Assembly (NCBI GenBank): GCA_023362775.1
Contig: JALMGJ010000003.1
Location: 46,517,916-46,581,915, forward strand
DNA length: 64,000 bases
Direction of reading: 5' to 3'
From: Charina bottae
Lineage: Eukaryota; Chordata; Lepidosauria; Squamata; Charinaidae
Position numbers and translations under genes: made by a program. Under the pieces are notes generated by a model. It was not told the origin of the DNA. It made no database searches and worked only from the letters and a program-made list of their open reading frames with translations. This document shows positions 23,990 through 37,800 of this stretch, piece after piece; position 1 is the stretch's first letter; each line of letters begins with the position of its first letter.

Positions 23990-24257
23990 CAGAGCTTTCC
24001 AAACTGTGTGTCGCGACACAAAAGTGTGTCGCCACACACAGCGTGGTGTGTCGCCACACCACCCAGAAGCGGCGGCGCGTGTGTGCACGGCGGCGGCAGC
24101 GGCGCAGTATCAGTGTTTCCGCGTTTTAGAGGAGGCTGCCGCCGCTGCCGCCGCCGTGCACACCCGCGCCGCCGCACGCCCCCCTGTGCCACCACCGTGC
24201 ATGCACACGCCGCCGCACGCCCCCCCCCGCGCCGCCACTGCACACACACCCCCGCAC
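23990..24257. mobile_element. hAT-like element, left end only (copy B)
   Basis: The terminus CAGAGCTTTCCAAACTGTG is followed by TGTCGCGACACAAAAGTG, as at the reverse-complemented right end of copy A. The interior is GC-rich with CGCCGCCGCACGCCCC-type repeats. The right end and its duplication are missing. A Penelope-like element begins where the right half would be. Confidence 0.65.
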
Positions 24258-25276
24258 CCACAGCTGCATGGTATGCGGTGTACTCCTGCAGCGGTGCGGG
24301 GGTCCCTTTTGTCTTTTGCTGATTTTAGCATTTGTTGTATTTTTCTGGTGGGTCTGAAGACTGTTTGAAAGTTGTGTTTTTCCATCAGTTTTCCCATGAA
24401 TTGGGTCCTACAGGCAAATGGCTATTCCAAGAATGAAATAAAAAGAGCCATCAAACCAAGAAAACAACATCCAACTGAAGAAAAACAGCCCCCCACAAAC
24501 AAAGTATTCCTGCCCTACATCAAAGGAGTCACTGACCGCATGGGAAAACTGATGGAAAAACACAACTTTCAAACAGTCTTCAGACCCACCAGAAAAATAC
24601 AACAAATGCTAAAATCAGCAAAAGACAAAAGGGACCCCCGCACCGCTGCAGGAGTACACCGCATACCATGCAGCTGTGGACAAGTATACATCGGAACCAC
24701 AAAACGAAGCATTCACACCAGGATAAAAGAACATGAAAGACACTGCAGACTACAGCAACCAGAAAAATCTTCAGTAGCTGAACATGCTCTCAAGCAAACG
24801 GGACACAAAATCCTATTTGAAAACACAGAAATACTGGACAACACCAAAAGCCACTACACCAGATTATACAGAGAAGCCATTGAAATTCACAAACACCAGC
24901 ACAGTTACAATAAAAAAGAAGAGAGTTTAAAAATTAGCAAAACCTGGCTACCAGTCCTGAAAAACACAGCCTGCAAAAGGTCAACGAACTCAGTCCAACC
25001 ACCAGGACATGGGAATACTTCTCACAATGAACATGCTAATCACGCTCATCAGCCACTTGTTAACATTTCAACACAACAAAAAACCCCACCTAATCTCCTT
25101 TAATTTAGCTCTATAAATAGAACATTGCCACTCTACCTGGGCACAGAGATTTTGCTTCTATCTGTGCTCCTGCCCTCTGAAGATGCTGGCCACAGATGCT
25201 GGCGAAACGTTAGGAACCACAACTTCCAGAACACGGCCACACAGCCCGGAAGACCCACAACAGCCATTTCTATTTC
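24258..25276 (+). mobile_element. Penelope-like element with inverted 5' segment
   Basis: A 140-bp sequence at 24258-24397 is the exact reverse complement of 24540-24679. The forward copy runs on into an open frame to 25103. The protein contains PCSCGQVYIGTTKRSIHTR and IKEHERHCRL, a GIY-YIG endonuclease with the Cys/His-rich PLE linker before it, and EHALKQTGHKILF...TRLYREAIEI, all typical of PLE C-termini. The 3' end (25170-25270) carries the PLE-type TCTGAAGATGCTGGCC...GGCGAAACGTTAGG sequence. The reverse transcriptase is absent. The short inverted 5' piece is a common PLE insertion product. Confidence 0.85.
24399..25103 (+). pseudogene. GIY-YIG endonuclease part of PLE (5'-truncated)
   Basis: About 235 codons are open without a stop. 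The order is a Lys-rich linker, the LPYIKGVTDRMGKLM segment that follows the RT in PLEs, then CSCG-VYIGTT (the GIY-YIG core, here VYI), conserved RxxEH and the C-terminal RLYREAIEI block. The beginning of the gene (RT domain) is lost, so no initiation codon is meaningful. Confidence 0.75.
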
Positions 25277-25506
25277 TATTTTTTTAAGTAATTATAATTT
25301 AGTCATTACAGGTTTGGAGTACTTTTAAAATCAACAACTGAATGACCATGAGTGATTCAGGAAACATCTTGAATCACTATTATTTGCAACTACTTTAGTG
25401 CAGCAACATATTAGACTCATTAGACTCCACACAGCTACATTTAAGTGGCAACAGGAAAGATGCACATTAAAGAAATCACACATTTGATTAATATGTTCAA
25501 TAGGGA

Positions 25507-25790
25507 TGGAGAATGTGGCTCTCCAAATGTTGCTGAAATGCTGCTCCTATGTATGCCTGGCCAGGAGCATCCACAATAATGGTCACTGGCTTCAAAATGT
25601 CAGGTACAACCAGGTAATTGAAGCCCTATCCCTTTCTACATGTATGCAATGTACACAATATACAAAAGGGGTACACACCATTTTTAAGCCAATTACCTTT
25701 GCTGTGGATACCTCTGTCCTTGGCCTAACCCTTAGGTCTGCTGGGAATTGTAGTTCAGCAATATGTGGATAGCTGTAAGTTTCCCATCTC
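25507..25790. repeat. Probable hAT-type MITE, eroded
   Basis: The left end AGGGATGGAGAATGTGGCTCTCC faces a right end whose complement is CAGAGATGGGAAACTTACAG, and the interior has GCTGGGAATTGTAGTTCAGCA. No clean duplication is left. A related piece at 52831-52862 plus 53100-53175 is split by a SINE. Confidence 0.45.
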
Positions 25791-25888
25791 TGCCTAAGTA
25801 AACATACTGGAAACTATTAATTTGATGGTAAGAATGTTTGATAATGTTTGTAAAATATGTAAAATATGTAAAAAATGTTTGTAAGATA

Positions 25889-26225
25889 GGGACGTGGTGG
25901 CTCAGTGGGTAAGACACCAGGCTTGTCGATCGGAAGATCGCAAGTTTAGAGGTTCAAATCCCTAGCCCCACGTGATGGAGTGAGCTCCCGCACTCGCCCC
26001 AGCTCTTGCGAACCTAGCAATTCGAAAGCATGCAAATGCAAGTAGATTAATAGGTACCACTTCAGTGGGAAGGTAACAGCATTCAGTGTGCGTCATGCCA
26101 GCCACATGACCGCGGAAGCGTCTTCGGACAACGCTGGCTCTTCAGCTAACAAAACGGAGATGAGCACCGGCCCCTAGAGTCGGACATGACTGCACAAATG
26201 TGCAGGGGGAACCTTTACCTTTTTA
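25889..26225 (+). mobile_element. Sauria-type SINE
   Basis: Same structure as 12989-13324, with GTGGCTCAGTGGGTAAGA, GGTTCAAATCCC, CAACCTAGCAATTCGAAAG, AGAGTCGGACATGACTG and a CTTTACCTTTTT end. Confidence 0.9.
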
Positions 26226-26436
26226 AGAATGTTTGTTATTACACCAAATAAAAACAATATGTATCATTTTAAAATTAGGCATGGAGGAATATACCTTTTA
26301 TACATACTGTTAAGTTCAAATTTTAGATAGGAAAATACAAATAAGTTGAATCTGAAATGTTTATTAGGCAACAATTTTCCCACCTCTATAGGGAAAAATT
26401 GCTACAGAAGGTATGTTTTTCTGTGCTCTGAAAAGG

Positions 26437-26659
26437 TTTGTTTGTTTATTATTTTATCCCACCTTTATTATTTTTATAAATAACTCAAGGCGGCAAACAT
26501 ACCTAATACTCCCTCCTCTTCCTATTTTCCCCACAACAGCAACCCTGTGAGGTGAGTTGGGCTGAGAGAGAGTGACTGGCCCAAGGTCACCCAGCCGGCT
26601 TTCATGCCTCAGGCTGGACTAGAACTCTCAGTCTCCTGGTTTCTAGCCCAGCACCTTAT
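26437..26659 (-). mobile_element. tRNA-derived SINE with L2-like tail, head truncated
   Basis: On the plus strand it reads TTTATCCCACCTTTATTATTT...ACTCAAGGCGG...CCCAAGGTCACCCAGCCGGC and ends at CTAGCCCAGCACCTTA, so the tRNA-like 5' head is missing. Confidence 0.8.
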
Positions 26660-28754
26660 TGCTGGCATTTATATTGCTTTGTGTAAGATCAATGTAATCT
26701 TTAGCTAATTTTCATTTCTAATCAGACACAAGGAGACACAAAGTAATTCAGGATACTTGACAGAAATGTTAACATCTACTTTTATTAAAGATCAAAAAAA
26801 TGTGTTTCAGGTCACAAATATATTGCACAATTTCAGTATTTCACATGGTACAGATTACAAAAACGTTACAAAATTTTTATATGAACCTAGTCAGAAAATG
26901 CAAAACATTTTTCAAAATCAGAATCCAAAAATATATATCAGTTTTCATATGCATGTGTAAAGGGTTGCCGGTCCCTTCTATTGAACTGGATGCACTAGCT
27001 GTGCAGAGGGGAATCTGATGGCAGAGGACCTTTTGAGGGGTACAAAGGAGACCAAAGAATATAACAGAGAGCTTTTTATTTTTGGACTTTTTATAGAAGG
27101 GAGAACGAGATGAGATGATGAGTAAGGTAAGGGGGAGGAGAGCTCTCTGTTCTGGGATGAAGGTTACCAGTGTGAGAACTTAAACTATGTAAATTTCTTT
27201 ATGTCGTACGTCTCCCAAAAGGAAAGAGACCCTTGAAAACAGTATTGGTTATTGCAGGTAAAGAATTCCTTTCTCAAACATAAACAGATTCCTGGGAATT
27301 ATTTACACATTCCCTCTCTAGACCCCAGTAATCTTGGCCATCTTTGAAGTTTGCTTTCCTACCATCTAATGAAAACTACTACAGTAAAGATCTGTTCTCA
27401 AATAGCGGTAGGATGACTAAGTTGGAGATGGCTACTAAAAGCTATTGTGAATCTTTATAAACCTAGCAAATTTGTTTCATACAATTTACCCACAAGAAGG
27501 TAGGGGTTACTTAAATTTATACCAGAAACAAACAAAAAAAGTTTTCCACTGTGATTTTTCCACATCTTCAAAAGAATGTATTTCCATTTTAAAGAGAAGA
27601 GCAATAGTCTAATACCTACTGAAAGGTAATATGATTTGTTATTATCATTATTAAACTAATATACCATTTTACTACACAAATAGTATACTTATTTGCGGAT
27701 GGGAAAAATATATACTGTAGTTGTTTACATTGCAACAGAGATCAAAGCAAAGTGTTTATTTAATATTTATAAGGCACATTTTTACTCAGAAATAGGCTTT
27801 ATTATAATCAATGAAATTTACTCACAGGTAAGCATCCACAATTTTGCGACTTCATTCTTGCACTTCTCCTCTTAACAATAACTAGCTTTTTATTTAAAGG
27901 TATACATGAATTCTCAAACAGTGAAACGGTTGACAAGTTGGGGACAGGGTTTTCTGTCCCTGGGAGCATTTTCTGAGTAACACCTCTCCCAGTGTCCTGG
28001 AAACTCCTTCAATCTTCTGGAACAGATTTGTGGGAAGTGGGGTTGGAGACTGCAGAAGAAATCAACCAGGATTGCTGCATCTTTTTACATTGCAAAAGTG
28101 GGATTCTTCTGCTGGATCAGAAGTTTCTAATGGAGGAAAGGAATCTCTCTGCCCACTGGTGGCAGAATCTGGATCCAGCCCAGGCAAATGGAGGATTGTG
28201 TCCCATTTTCTTATTCATACAGAAGATAAAGAATAGCTAGATGCCTTTTTGCCCTAAATTTAGTTAACCTGGCAATTGTTTCTTAAAACTGTATAAAACC
28301 TGAGTGATTTAATATTCTAATTCTTTGAATATACAACATTTTATATTGAACGAATATTAATATCTTTCCTTTGAAGGTAAATTAATACCTTTTGTTATCC
28401 TGCTTTAAAACCAAATAGCAAATGTTATTCCTAATTCAAATGATCAGAAGAAATCCCCCATCATCATAATTTACAAGACAATCCCTATTTGCATAGTTTT
28501 TTTTCTTGCACTCCAAAGACACCACCTACTGTGGAAATTTACTTGCATCTCATGAAATAAAGGTACTGGTATATAAGGTACATTTCCTTTATGTTAGGCT
28601 AACACTGATCAAAATATTTATACACTAAATATATCAACATATGCGCATGTATACATAGTATGTCCATATACACACTACAATAATGCAGTAAATGAACAAA
28701 AATCAAGGAAGCCCTGTATAAGGTATGTAGTGTAGATTAACATCTCAGTAAACT
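26660..28754 (-). other. Putative LEPROT 3'UTR / flank; one LTR-like stretch
   Basis: No coding exon is visible. Minus-strand AATAAA (plus TTTATT) occurs at 27755-27760, about 1 kb beyond the LEPROT stop, and could be its polyadenylation signal. This is unproven. Around 26960-27380 the minus strand has AATAAAAAGCTCTCTG followed by a C/T-rich end, resembling the R-U5 end of an LTR, but ends and duplication were not found. Confidence 0.35.
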
Positions 28755-28871
28755 CTACCACTGCTCCCAGGTAAAATCATCTCCTCTGCCAAATAGAACA
28801 AAAAACCCTAAAACTGTAAGAAAAATTACTGCATTTCCAGCCAGCACAAGGCCACAAGCTCCCCACTTGAT
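28755..28871 (-). CDS. LEPROT: LEPROT coding exon 4 (last)
   Basis: The acceptor TTTTCTATTTCAG precedes ATC AAG TGG (IKWGACG). The stop TAG is at 28755-28757. It encodes the fourth hydrophobic segment and the acidic C-terminus. Upstream in-frame intron sequence makes the frame look longer, but the splice acceptor fixes the start. Confidence 0.95.
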   Translation of the reverse strand: MKWGACGLVLAGNAVIFLTVLGFFVLFGRGDDFTWEQW

Positions 28872-31800
28872 CTGAAATAGAAAATAAAATAAAATTAAGC
28901 TTTCATTCATTGATACAAAATACATGCTATTTTGAGCATTAGAGAAGTCCAAAGAAATACAACATCATGATGGTAAAAGCACTTAAGATAAAACACCAAA
29001 TTTTAAGGACCAAGAAAACTAATTATTATGTAATTAGTGGTCATTATAGAACTCATCAACTAATTTGCTAAAACGAACTGACATAAAAAGAATTACAAGT
29101 CCTTGAATTATTCAAGAGAGCAATTAATGAAAATTTACAAGAAAGTTCATCAACCAAAGCACAAAGCTAATTGTGAAGAATTATTCGTAAGCAATCAGCC
29201 ACAACCTTCATAAAACAGAAGTTTCCTGTCAGCAGTACAAATCTGAAAGTTTGGATTCTTAATTCCAGAATTCATTCATGATTTGAGTATTTTTCATTTA
29301 TCAACTACTGCTTTCTAATCCTGATTATGTGCCATCAAGTCACTGTCGTCTCTTAGAGACCACATAGATAATCAAAATCAAAAGGCTTTATTATGGTCTT
29401 TAGGCCAGAGAATACTACAACATACATACATAAACCTATAATTAAAACTAAAAAGTAAGACATAAAAAACAGTAAGATTATATACAATAAATAAAGTAAC
29501 AATAATACAGATACAGTGGCAATCACCAAAATTTGTAGTACTTTTCAATCATAAGCGGGATGGATGGCACACATTTTCTCCATGATTCTAACCCTATCTC
29601 TTACATCAAACTTTAGAAAAAGGCTATTTTTAGTGGCTTGCCACTGATTTTGGTGGTAATGTAGATGGATCTCTTGGAGCTACACCAGAATCTCAGTGAG
29701 GTTGTATATCATCCCTGGCTACAGGTTTCCCCCCAAAGGTTATAATGTAATAAAGTAGTTGAATGGTTATAGTATATAGGACATAAATCAACTGTAGTTG
29801 CTTTAGTTACAGCTGCTATGGGAAAGAATCATCAAAAGCATGTTATAAATGATTAGGTGGAAAATCTGTCTTTATTTATATATGTATGTCAAAGATAATA
29901 ACACACAACTATGATTGGTAGTTAAAAGGCCCATAAAGAACCAGTGGACATCAGTAAAGTACTGGAAGATCGTAGCCAACGTTAGCAACTGGTTAGAAAT
30001 TCTGGACAGATTAAAAAAAAAGGTCAGTCAGAAGTCAATTAGCAAAGCATTTTGAGCTATTCTTGAAACATAGCAATTATCTTTTTAGGATGACTTGACA
30101 TCTTTAACTTTGTTCATCTTATAAAGTTGTCTCTTTTGGTGGCCTGGCATAGTTTCTGTAAAGAGAATGTATATTGGTGCTAAAGTTAAAGGTTTTGTAA
30201 CTGATGCAGCAGCGAACTAAAATGGACAGGATGAACATGAATTTGAGTAAACTCCGAGAGACAGTGGAGGACAGGAAGGCCTGGCGTGCTATGGTCCATG
30301 AGGTCACGAAGAGTCGGACACAACTGAACGACGGAACAACAACAAAACTGATGCAGCATTCCTTATCTATGAGGACAGAGAACTTTTATTACATATTGTG
30401 CAAGAACGTTTATATGCCAAGCCTCAAACTGTTAAAGAGGGAAGTTAAGAGGTCAGCCACACTGTTTCATTACCTTATGTTTTGTATCTAGTGGAATAAG
30501 CTAATGTTTGATAAGACATACATAGTTATAGAAAAAGCACAGTGTTTGGAAACATGTTTCAGATCATAAAAGCTCTCCATTGCTCCAACGGAAACTTCAG
30601 CAACAGAAGCTCTAAATCTTTCAGCAAGCAATTATAACAGAAGAAAGTAGTGTGAGCTAGCATGGTCAAAGACAGATTGATTCAGACATAATTATCCTAG
30701 TCCAGGTGCAGTTTGTTTGATCAGTAACAAGTTGTGTGTTTAATCCTTCATCTCTGTTTTTCATACTTCAGTACTTTCAGATTTTGTTAAACCATAATTC
30801 CCCAATTCAGATGTCACGGAAAATTGCAATTTAACAAACCAGTGATGTAAAAGGCACGAGAAAATGGGAGAAGGAAGCATGCACATATGTTCTGTTTTCA
30901 TATCAAACAAGTAAATGGAGAGGTGCTTGAGCAAAATATTATGTGGCATAATGCATTTTGGGTACCATAATTAGAAAGTGTACCAAAAGCGTTTTTTTAA
31001 AACAAGACAGACATATCACTTATGTTCGAACCATTAATGCCTTGAATAAATACTATGAAGAGTATCATGGAGTCATAAATCAAGCACACTACAAGGTATG
31101 AATCAACTCCTTTCCCAAGAGCATGTTTTCCTTTACAAATATACATTTATTTTCCTGTTAAAAGCCAAAATAAAAGAATTTTTATTTCAAAAGATGCTAT
31201 AAAAATATTAAAGCAAAATGCATTTTATCCTCCATAGATAATGGACCACCCCCCAAAAAAAATTATTCAATTTGGCAAGTCTGAGAAGAGGAGGAGAGAG
31301 GGAGGAAGACAATGGATAAGGTGGATGGAGGAAATCAAAGCAATCACCTTCCTTAGATGGGAAGCATTTGTCCATAGAGCTGAGCCCATCATGGTGGTCC
31401 TTCATTAACTAAACATCTCAGAGACAATTCTGAACAAGGGTGTCTGCAGGGCTGGTTAAAAATGTCAAAATGGCAGAGGGAACCAGGCAATCAAAACCCT
31501 TCCTCCTTTACATCCACGTGATGCATGCAATACACATTTAAAAGGGATGGAGCTTCAACCCCCCAGTTGCACCTGCCTTTTTACATTGCTAATCCCCCTC
31601 AGAAGACTGCTTCTGTGATTAGTCCTCCAATTATCACTTACCAAAGAAAACCAGATAATCTATTTCTTTATTAAAATGTTGATGGTCTCCATTTTTATTT
31701 TATTAGTATTTTCAGTCAAAAACTGAAATATATTTAAGTACTTCGTGCTACAGTACCTCTGTCTCCAACTCTAGGTCTTCATAATTATTTTTCATAGTAC

Positions 31801-34800
31801 TGCTAAGGGGCTGCTAATCTATGAGAGTAAAGCTGAACAACTCATAAACATGCTTGCTATAGAGAAAGCCCCATTTAACAGTGGAGCTTAGTTCAAAATA
31901 AATAAGCTTCAGATTGTCCTAGACATGCCACTGATACCAATCTGATCATGTAAGTGTGCTTGTAACCAAGCTACATGGCATTATGCTTTTAATGTTCAGA
32001 AATACACCAAATGAATCGGCACTATATCAAGTTATACATTATTAATTTCATTTTCTTAAGATGTATGGATATGGCATAGCTTACATTTCCTCTCCAAACA
32101 AAATTGTAAGAAATGTTTTTCTCCATTTTATATTTTTAACCATTAGCAAAATTTATTTTAGTAAGAATAGGAAAGAATTAGAGCTCTCTCTAGTGGTATG
32201 ACTGTAGTATTCTTTTTTCTTATATTGTATCATTCATAAGAAAAAAAATTCACTTGGCCAAATGTACTATACAGCAGAAAATATTAGGTGTTATTGCTGG
32301 GGAAAATATTCTCAGAAATTGGCAGAGACAATTTTATAACTGCAACAAGTCAAAGAACTAACATTAAAGATCTGGAATTAAGAAATTGAGAAAGAACTCT
32401 ATAACTAAAGATGAAAAGTAGAAATACATTTCTCTTCGATTGGTAGAAATACATTTATACAGTTATGTTTTAATAAGAAAGCCCATTATTTAATCATCAA
32501 GACAAGCTCAAAAACTGTGAAGAAATTCATTGCGTTGTTTCACCAGGTATCCTCCTGCTTAACTGGTCCCGCTGGGCACTCAGTGAATTACAACAAACAT
32601 TATCAAGGGAATTACAATAAACAAACAATCAATGTAAACAGAATTAATGTTGAGAACAAGGAGGATGGGCTGGAAGGAGGCTTATCACTGAATGTAGTGA
32701 CCAAGACTAACAGGATATGTAAAATTAATGGAGTGCAACGGTGCCAGAGCATATCTTTTACCTCTGTTGCATCTTTCATTCATTCTAAACATAACCAAAA
32801 TCTGTCAGGGCTATCATTGTCTACCATGACTGCATACAGTACATTTACTCCCACTGGTGGAAAAGGAGGGACAGTAAAAAAAATATACATATCAAAATCA
32901 AGTTTTGCAACATCCAATATACACCCCAAAAAATAATTCAAAGTCCAAAATTAAAGAAAATAAATAACTCTTCCTCTTTAAAAATAGACACTGTATTATC
33001 TAAACATGTAAATACCTTTTCTACTCTATTTCCTTCCTGTAGTGGTGTGCTAGGTTATGATTTAGCACAGTGTAGAAGCTAGCCATCATAGTTAACAAAC
33101 CATGGTATATGTCTTAGCAAATAATTGGATTCAACAAACCATGGGTGGGGCTTGGATGAGCTCAACTGCTGAAAAACAGGTCTGGTTCACATAGTTTTGC
33201 TTAGTTTTGGCTCATCAAGGTAGAATCTCTGCAAGTACCAGGATCTGGTTACTTAATCCCCAAACAGAAACAATCTCAAACAGCTTACTCTCCCAAAGTA
33301 TCAGAGAGTATTCATTCTTGTGCTTTTTATTTATTTATTTATTTTACTTTTATCCCACCTTTATTATTTTTATAAATAACTCAAGGCGGTGAACATACCT
33401 AATACTCCTTCCTCCTCCTATTTTCCCCACAACAACCCTGTGAGGTGGGCTGAGAGAGAGTGACTGGCCCAAGGTCACCCAGCTGGCTTTCATGCCTAAG
33501 GCGGGACTAGAACTCTCAGTCTCCTGGTTTGCTATTGGCTCCTTCCTAGGCCTGAGAGAGAGTGACTGGCCCAAGGTCACCCAGCCGGCTTTCATGCCTA
33601 AGGTGGGGCTAGAACTCTCAGTCTCCTGGTTTCTAGCCCGTTGCCTTAACCACTAGACCAAACTTTTAATATCCTCCCTTCAGCAATTCCCAAAAGTAGC
33701 TATAAAAATACTCCACTGCATGGGACAGAATTAAAATACTAACCCATTTTTCTGTGCTGCATTCTCTATAATGGCACCTGGAAATAATGCGCTGGAAAGA
33801 GCATTACTACAATCTCCTTAATCATCACTCTACTGTGGTTGATGAAGTCTTCTTGCAAATCCGGCAAAAACAAATAAGAGATGAGCTTGCAGTACCCCCT
33901 AGTTTGGAGGAAGTCAGTAAAGCCACTAAACAAATGAAAAATAACAAAGCTAGTGGACCTGATGGGATTCCTGCTGAAGTCTTTAAAGAAGGCGGGCCTG
34001 AACTTACACAACAACTTCATAAGCTCATCGAAAAAATCTGGATGAGGGAGGAGATTCCAGCAGACTTTAGGGATGCCATAATTATCACTCTCTTTAAAAA
34101 GGGTGATAGAACAGACTGTGGAAACTATCGAGGCATCTCCCTTCTAGCTACAGCAGGCAAAATCCTGGCAAAGATCATCGCAAACCGTCTCCTATCTATA
34201 TCAGAAGACATCCTCCCTGAAACGCAAAATGGCTTCCGCCCTTCCAGGGGAACAGTGGATATGATCTTCACTGCACGACAGCTTCAAAAAAAATGCAAGG
34301 AGCAAAACCGTCCTCTGTACATGGCGTTTATTGATCTGACTAAAGCTTTTGATACTGTAAATCGTACTGCTCTCTGGACCATCCTTCTGAAAATCAGATG
34401 CCCTGATAAATTTGTGAACATCTTGCGGTTACTCCATGACGACATGATGGCAACAATCCTGAATAACAATGGCTCTCAAAGCGATCCATTTAAAGTGGAA
34501 TCCGGCGTTAAACAGGGATGTGTTATTGCTCCAACCTTATTCGCTATCTTCATCACTATGATTATGCACCTTGTTGAAGAGAAACTTCCTACTGGTGTAG
34601 AAATTATATATCGAACAGATGGAAAGCTTTTTAATCTTAGTAGGCTGAAAGCAAAAAATAAGGTAATTACAACTTCTGTTATAGAACTTCAATATGCTGA
34701 TGATAATGTAGTCTGTGCACACTCCGAGGAAGATCTTCAAACTATCCTAAACATCTTTGCAGAAGCATATGAAAAGCTCGGCCTCTCTATTAACATTAAA

Positions 34801-37800
34801 AAAACCAAAGTGCTTTACCAGCAAGTTCGAACCAATCCCTCTGCAGCGCCATCAATCCAGCTTAAAGGTGTGTCACCACTTTTCTTATCTTGGCAGCCAT
34901 CTATCTACAAAAGCCGACATCGACGCTGAAATTCAGCATCGCCTGAGCTCTGCGAGTGTAGCTTTCTCCCGAATGAAGTGTAGAGTGTTTGAGGATCGGG
35001 ACATTCGCAGGGAGACCAAAATGCTTGTTTACAACGCCATTGTACTACCAACCCTTCTGTACGCCTGTGAAACATGGACCCTCTACAAACGCCACCTCCA
35101 ACTTCTTGAAAGATTCCATCAACGCTGCCTCCGAAAAATTCTGCAAATTACTTGGGAAGATAGGCAGACTAATGTTAGCGTATTAGAAGAAGCGAAAACC
35201 ACCAGCATTGAAACAATGATCATCCAACATCAACTTCGCTGGACTGGTCATGTTGTTCGAATGCCTGACCATCGTCTTCCAAAGCAGCTACTTTACTCCC
35301 AACTTAAGAATGGAAAACGGAATATTGGTGGACAGCAAAAGAGATTCAAAGACACTCTCAAAGCTAATTTAAAAAAATGTAATATCAGCATTGAGAACTG
35401 GGAAGCCCTAACTCATGAGCGTTTCAATTGGAGGTCAGCCTTTATTAACGGCGCTATGGACTTTGAAGAAGCACGAGTACAGGGCGAAAGGGAAAAAAGA
35501 GCTAAAAGGAAGGCACGTCAAGCAAACCCTCATCATGACCGTCTCCCACCCGGAAACCTATGCCCTCATTGTTGGAGGTTGTGCGGATCCAGAATTAGCC
35601 TTTACAGCCACTTACAGATCCACTGTTAAAATATTACCCTTGGAAGACAATCTTACTCGGCTACGAGTGATCGCCAATGAATGAATGATAATGGCACCTC
35701 CTTAATACAAAAAGTTGGACAACTTTTATATGAACTTTTACTTGCAGATAAAGTTCCAGTGTCATGACAAATAGCAAAATTCTGTCTGGCACTTTGCTAG
35801 ACATGGCAGTGTTACAAGAAGCAGCAGAAAGAATAGGAAGATAAAAAGTCAGCATTCTTCCCTGTTATTACTGTATATTATTTTATTTGATACCGAGTTT
35901 ACAAAATCTTTTTCCTTGTGTTATTACCTGAAGCAATGTCATGAATCTTTGGCATTGGTCTGTGACCTTAATAAAATGTATTGATTGACTGATTGCTAAC
36001 CCAGCCATTATCACTTCCAAACCATGATTTACAGCTTAGCATGACAGTGAACCTAATCAGCTGTGAATTGTTAAACCACAATTTAGTGCAATATATGAAC
36101 TCAGCAATATAATTTAAAATATGAAGTAATTTTTTTCTCTATCAACCCTTTTTCCTATTTATGTAGATTCTCACAGCACTTGAAGTGAGTGTCTGAAGAA
36201 GCTTCCTCCTATTGTATCACCAAGAAGCTGGTATACAATGGTTTTCAATGACAATGTTATAAAAGTGCTAATTAGCAGAAATCATTGGATTACTTCTTTG
36301 TTAAGAACCCTTCCACAGAGCAAGAACTCTGCGGACACACACCTTAACTTTCATTGTCTTGCTATAGGACTTACCACTTCAACACGTGCAAGAATGATAG
36401 GAAGTCCAAAAGCAGAAACCACAATTCCAGTTGTGACGAAATATGCCAGTTCCTGGCAAGTACTGCTTGCCGCATCTGTATCATCACTTACTCTTCTTGC
36501 AATAAAGTGAGGAATAGGGCATAAGGCATAAAATATCAAAACAAATAACGGCCAGTAGGTACTGCAGAATGATAAAGAACAGGAGATTAAGGCAGTTTGA
36601 AACAAATGTTTATGCAATATCAACTTCTTTTGTCATATACAGAAACACAGCTGCATACATTCACATATGTATGCATCCTATCACATGTGATAAATATACA
36701 AGTCAATTTCTATTGCTTCCTCCATACCCCCTTTTTTGGTCCACACACATACACATTTATTCAATCAATGACTTTTGGGGTACATTTTTGCCAGACCACT
36801 TCAGTTTTCCTCTCCTTTCATACCATTCCCAACTATTAATCCCACATCTAGTTCTTCTAATGGCCATGTTTCAGCAACACAAAAATACTCAAATTATATT
36901 CCTCTACCATATTTACGTATATTTAAGTTTTTTTAAGTATATTTTAAGTATATTTACGTATATAATATATTAAAATATATTTACATATATTTAAGGGGCG
37001 TGGTGGCTCAGCAGGTAAGACACCAGGCTTGTCGATCGGAAGATCGCAAGTTCGGAGGTTCGAATCCCTAGCCCTGCGTGCGGAGTGAGCTCCCGCACTA
37101 GCCCCAGCTCTTGCCAACCTAGCAATTCGAAAGCATGCAAATGAAAGTAGATGAATAGGTACCACTTCGGTGGGTAGGTAACAGCGTTACACGTGCGTCA
37201 AGTCATGCCGGCCACATGACCGTGGAAGCGTCTTCGGACAACGCTGGCTCTTCGGCTAACAAACAGAGATGAACACCGGCCCCTAGAGTCGGACACGACT
37301 GCACAAATGTGCGGGGGGAACCTTTACCTTTTTACAGATTTTTATGCCAAGTAAACGTGCTCAGAATTAATATCTGATAACAAAGTACGGACACTGTATC
37401 ACTCAAAGTAACATGCTCTTACCCATAAGTTTCTAAGGCACATCCCAACATAAGAAATGTCAAACCAATGACTCCGGTGAATGATAAGCCAACCAAGGCT
37501 GCAAAAGTGGAAATAAAAAGAATGTCACTCAGTTGTTTAATTTTAATAAACTAACTTTCACACATATAATTATAAAATCACTATCCAGCTGCTGAAATCT
37601 TTAAAAATAATTCTAGCACACATCATGGAAGCTCTAAGCAGAGAGATAAATGATGTGTAGTATTTATCTTGGCCATATAAAGTGATCTCATATTTCACTT
37701 ACAAATGCCACCTCCTAACGCACTAAAGTTGGGGTTCCAAAGGAGCGAACTTTGACGTTGCTTTCAAAACCCGAACCCTTCCGGATTGGTAGCTTCTGTT

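Noticed and set aside
1..28000. LEPR coding exons
   Set aside because: Expected from synteny, but no cytokine-receptor motif (for example WSxWS) with splice sites was found in any frame.
28755..28952. 65-aa single-exon protein starting at an upstream Met
   Set aside because: The upstream part is intron; the splice acceptor at 28872-28873 and homology start the coding part at IKWGACG.
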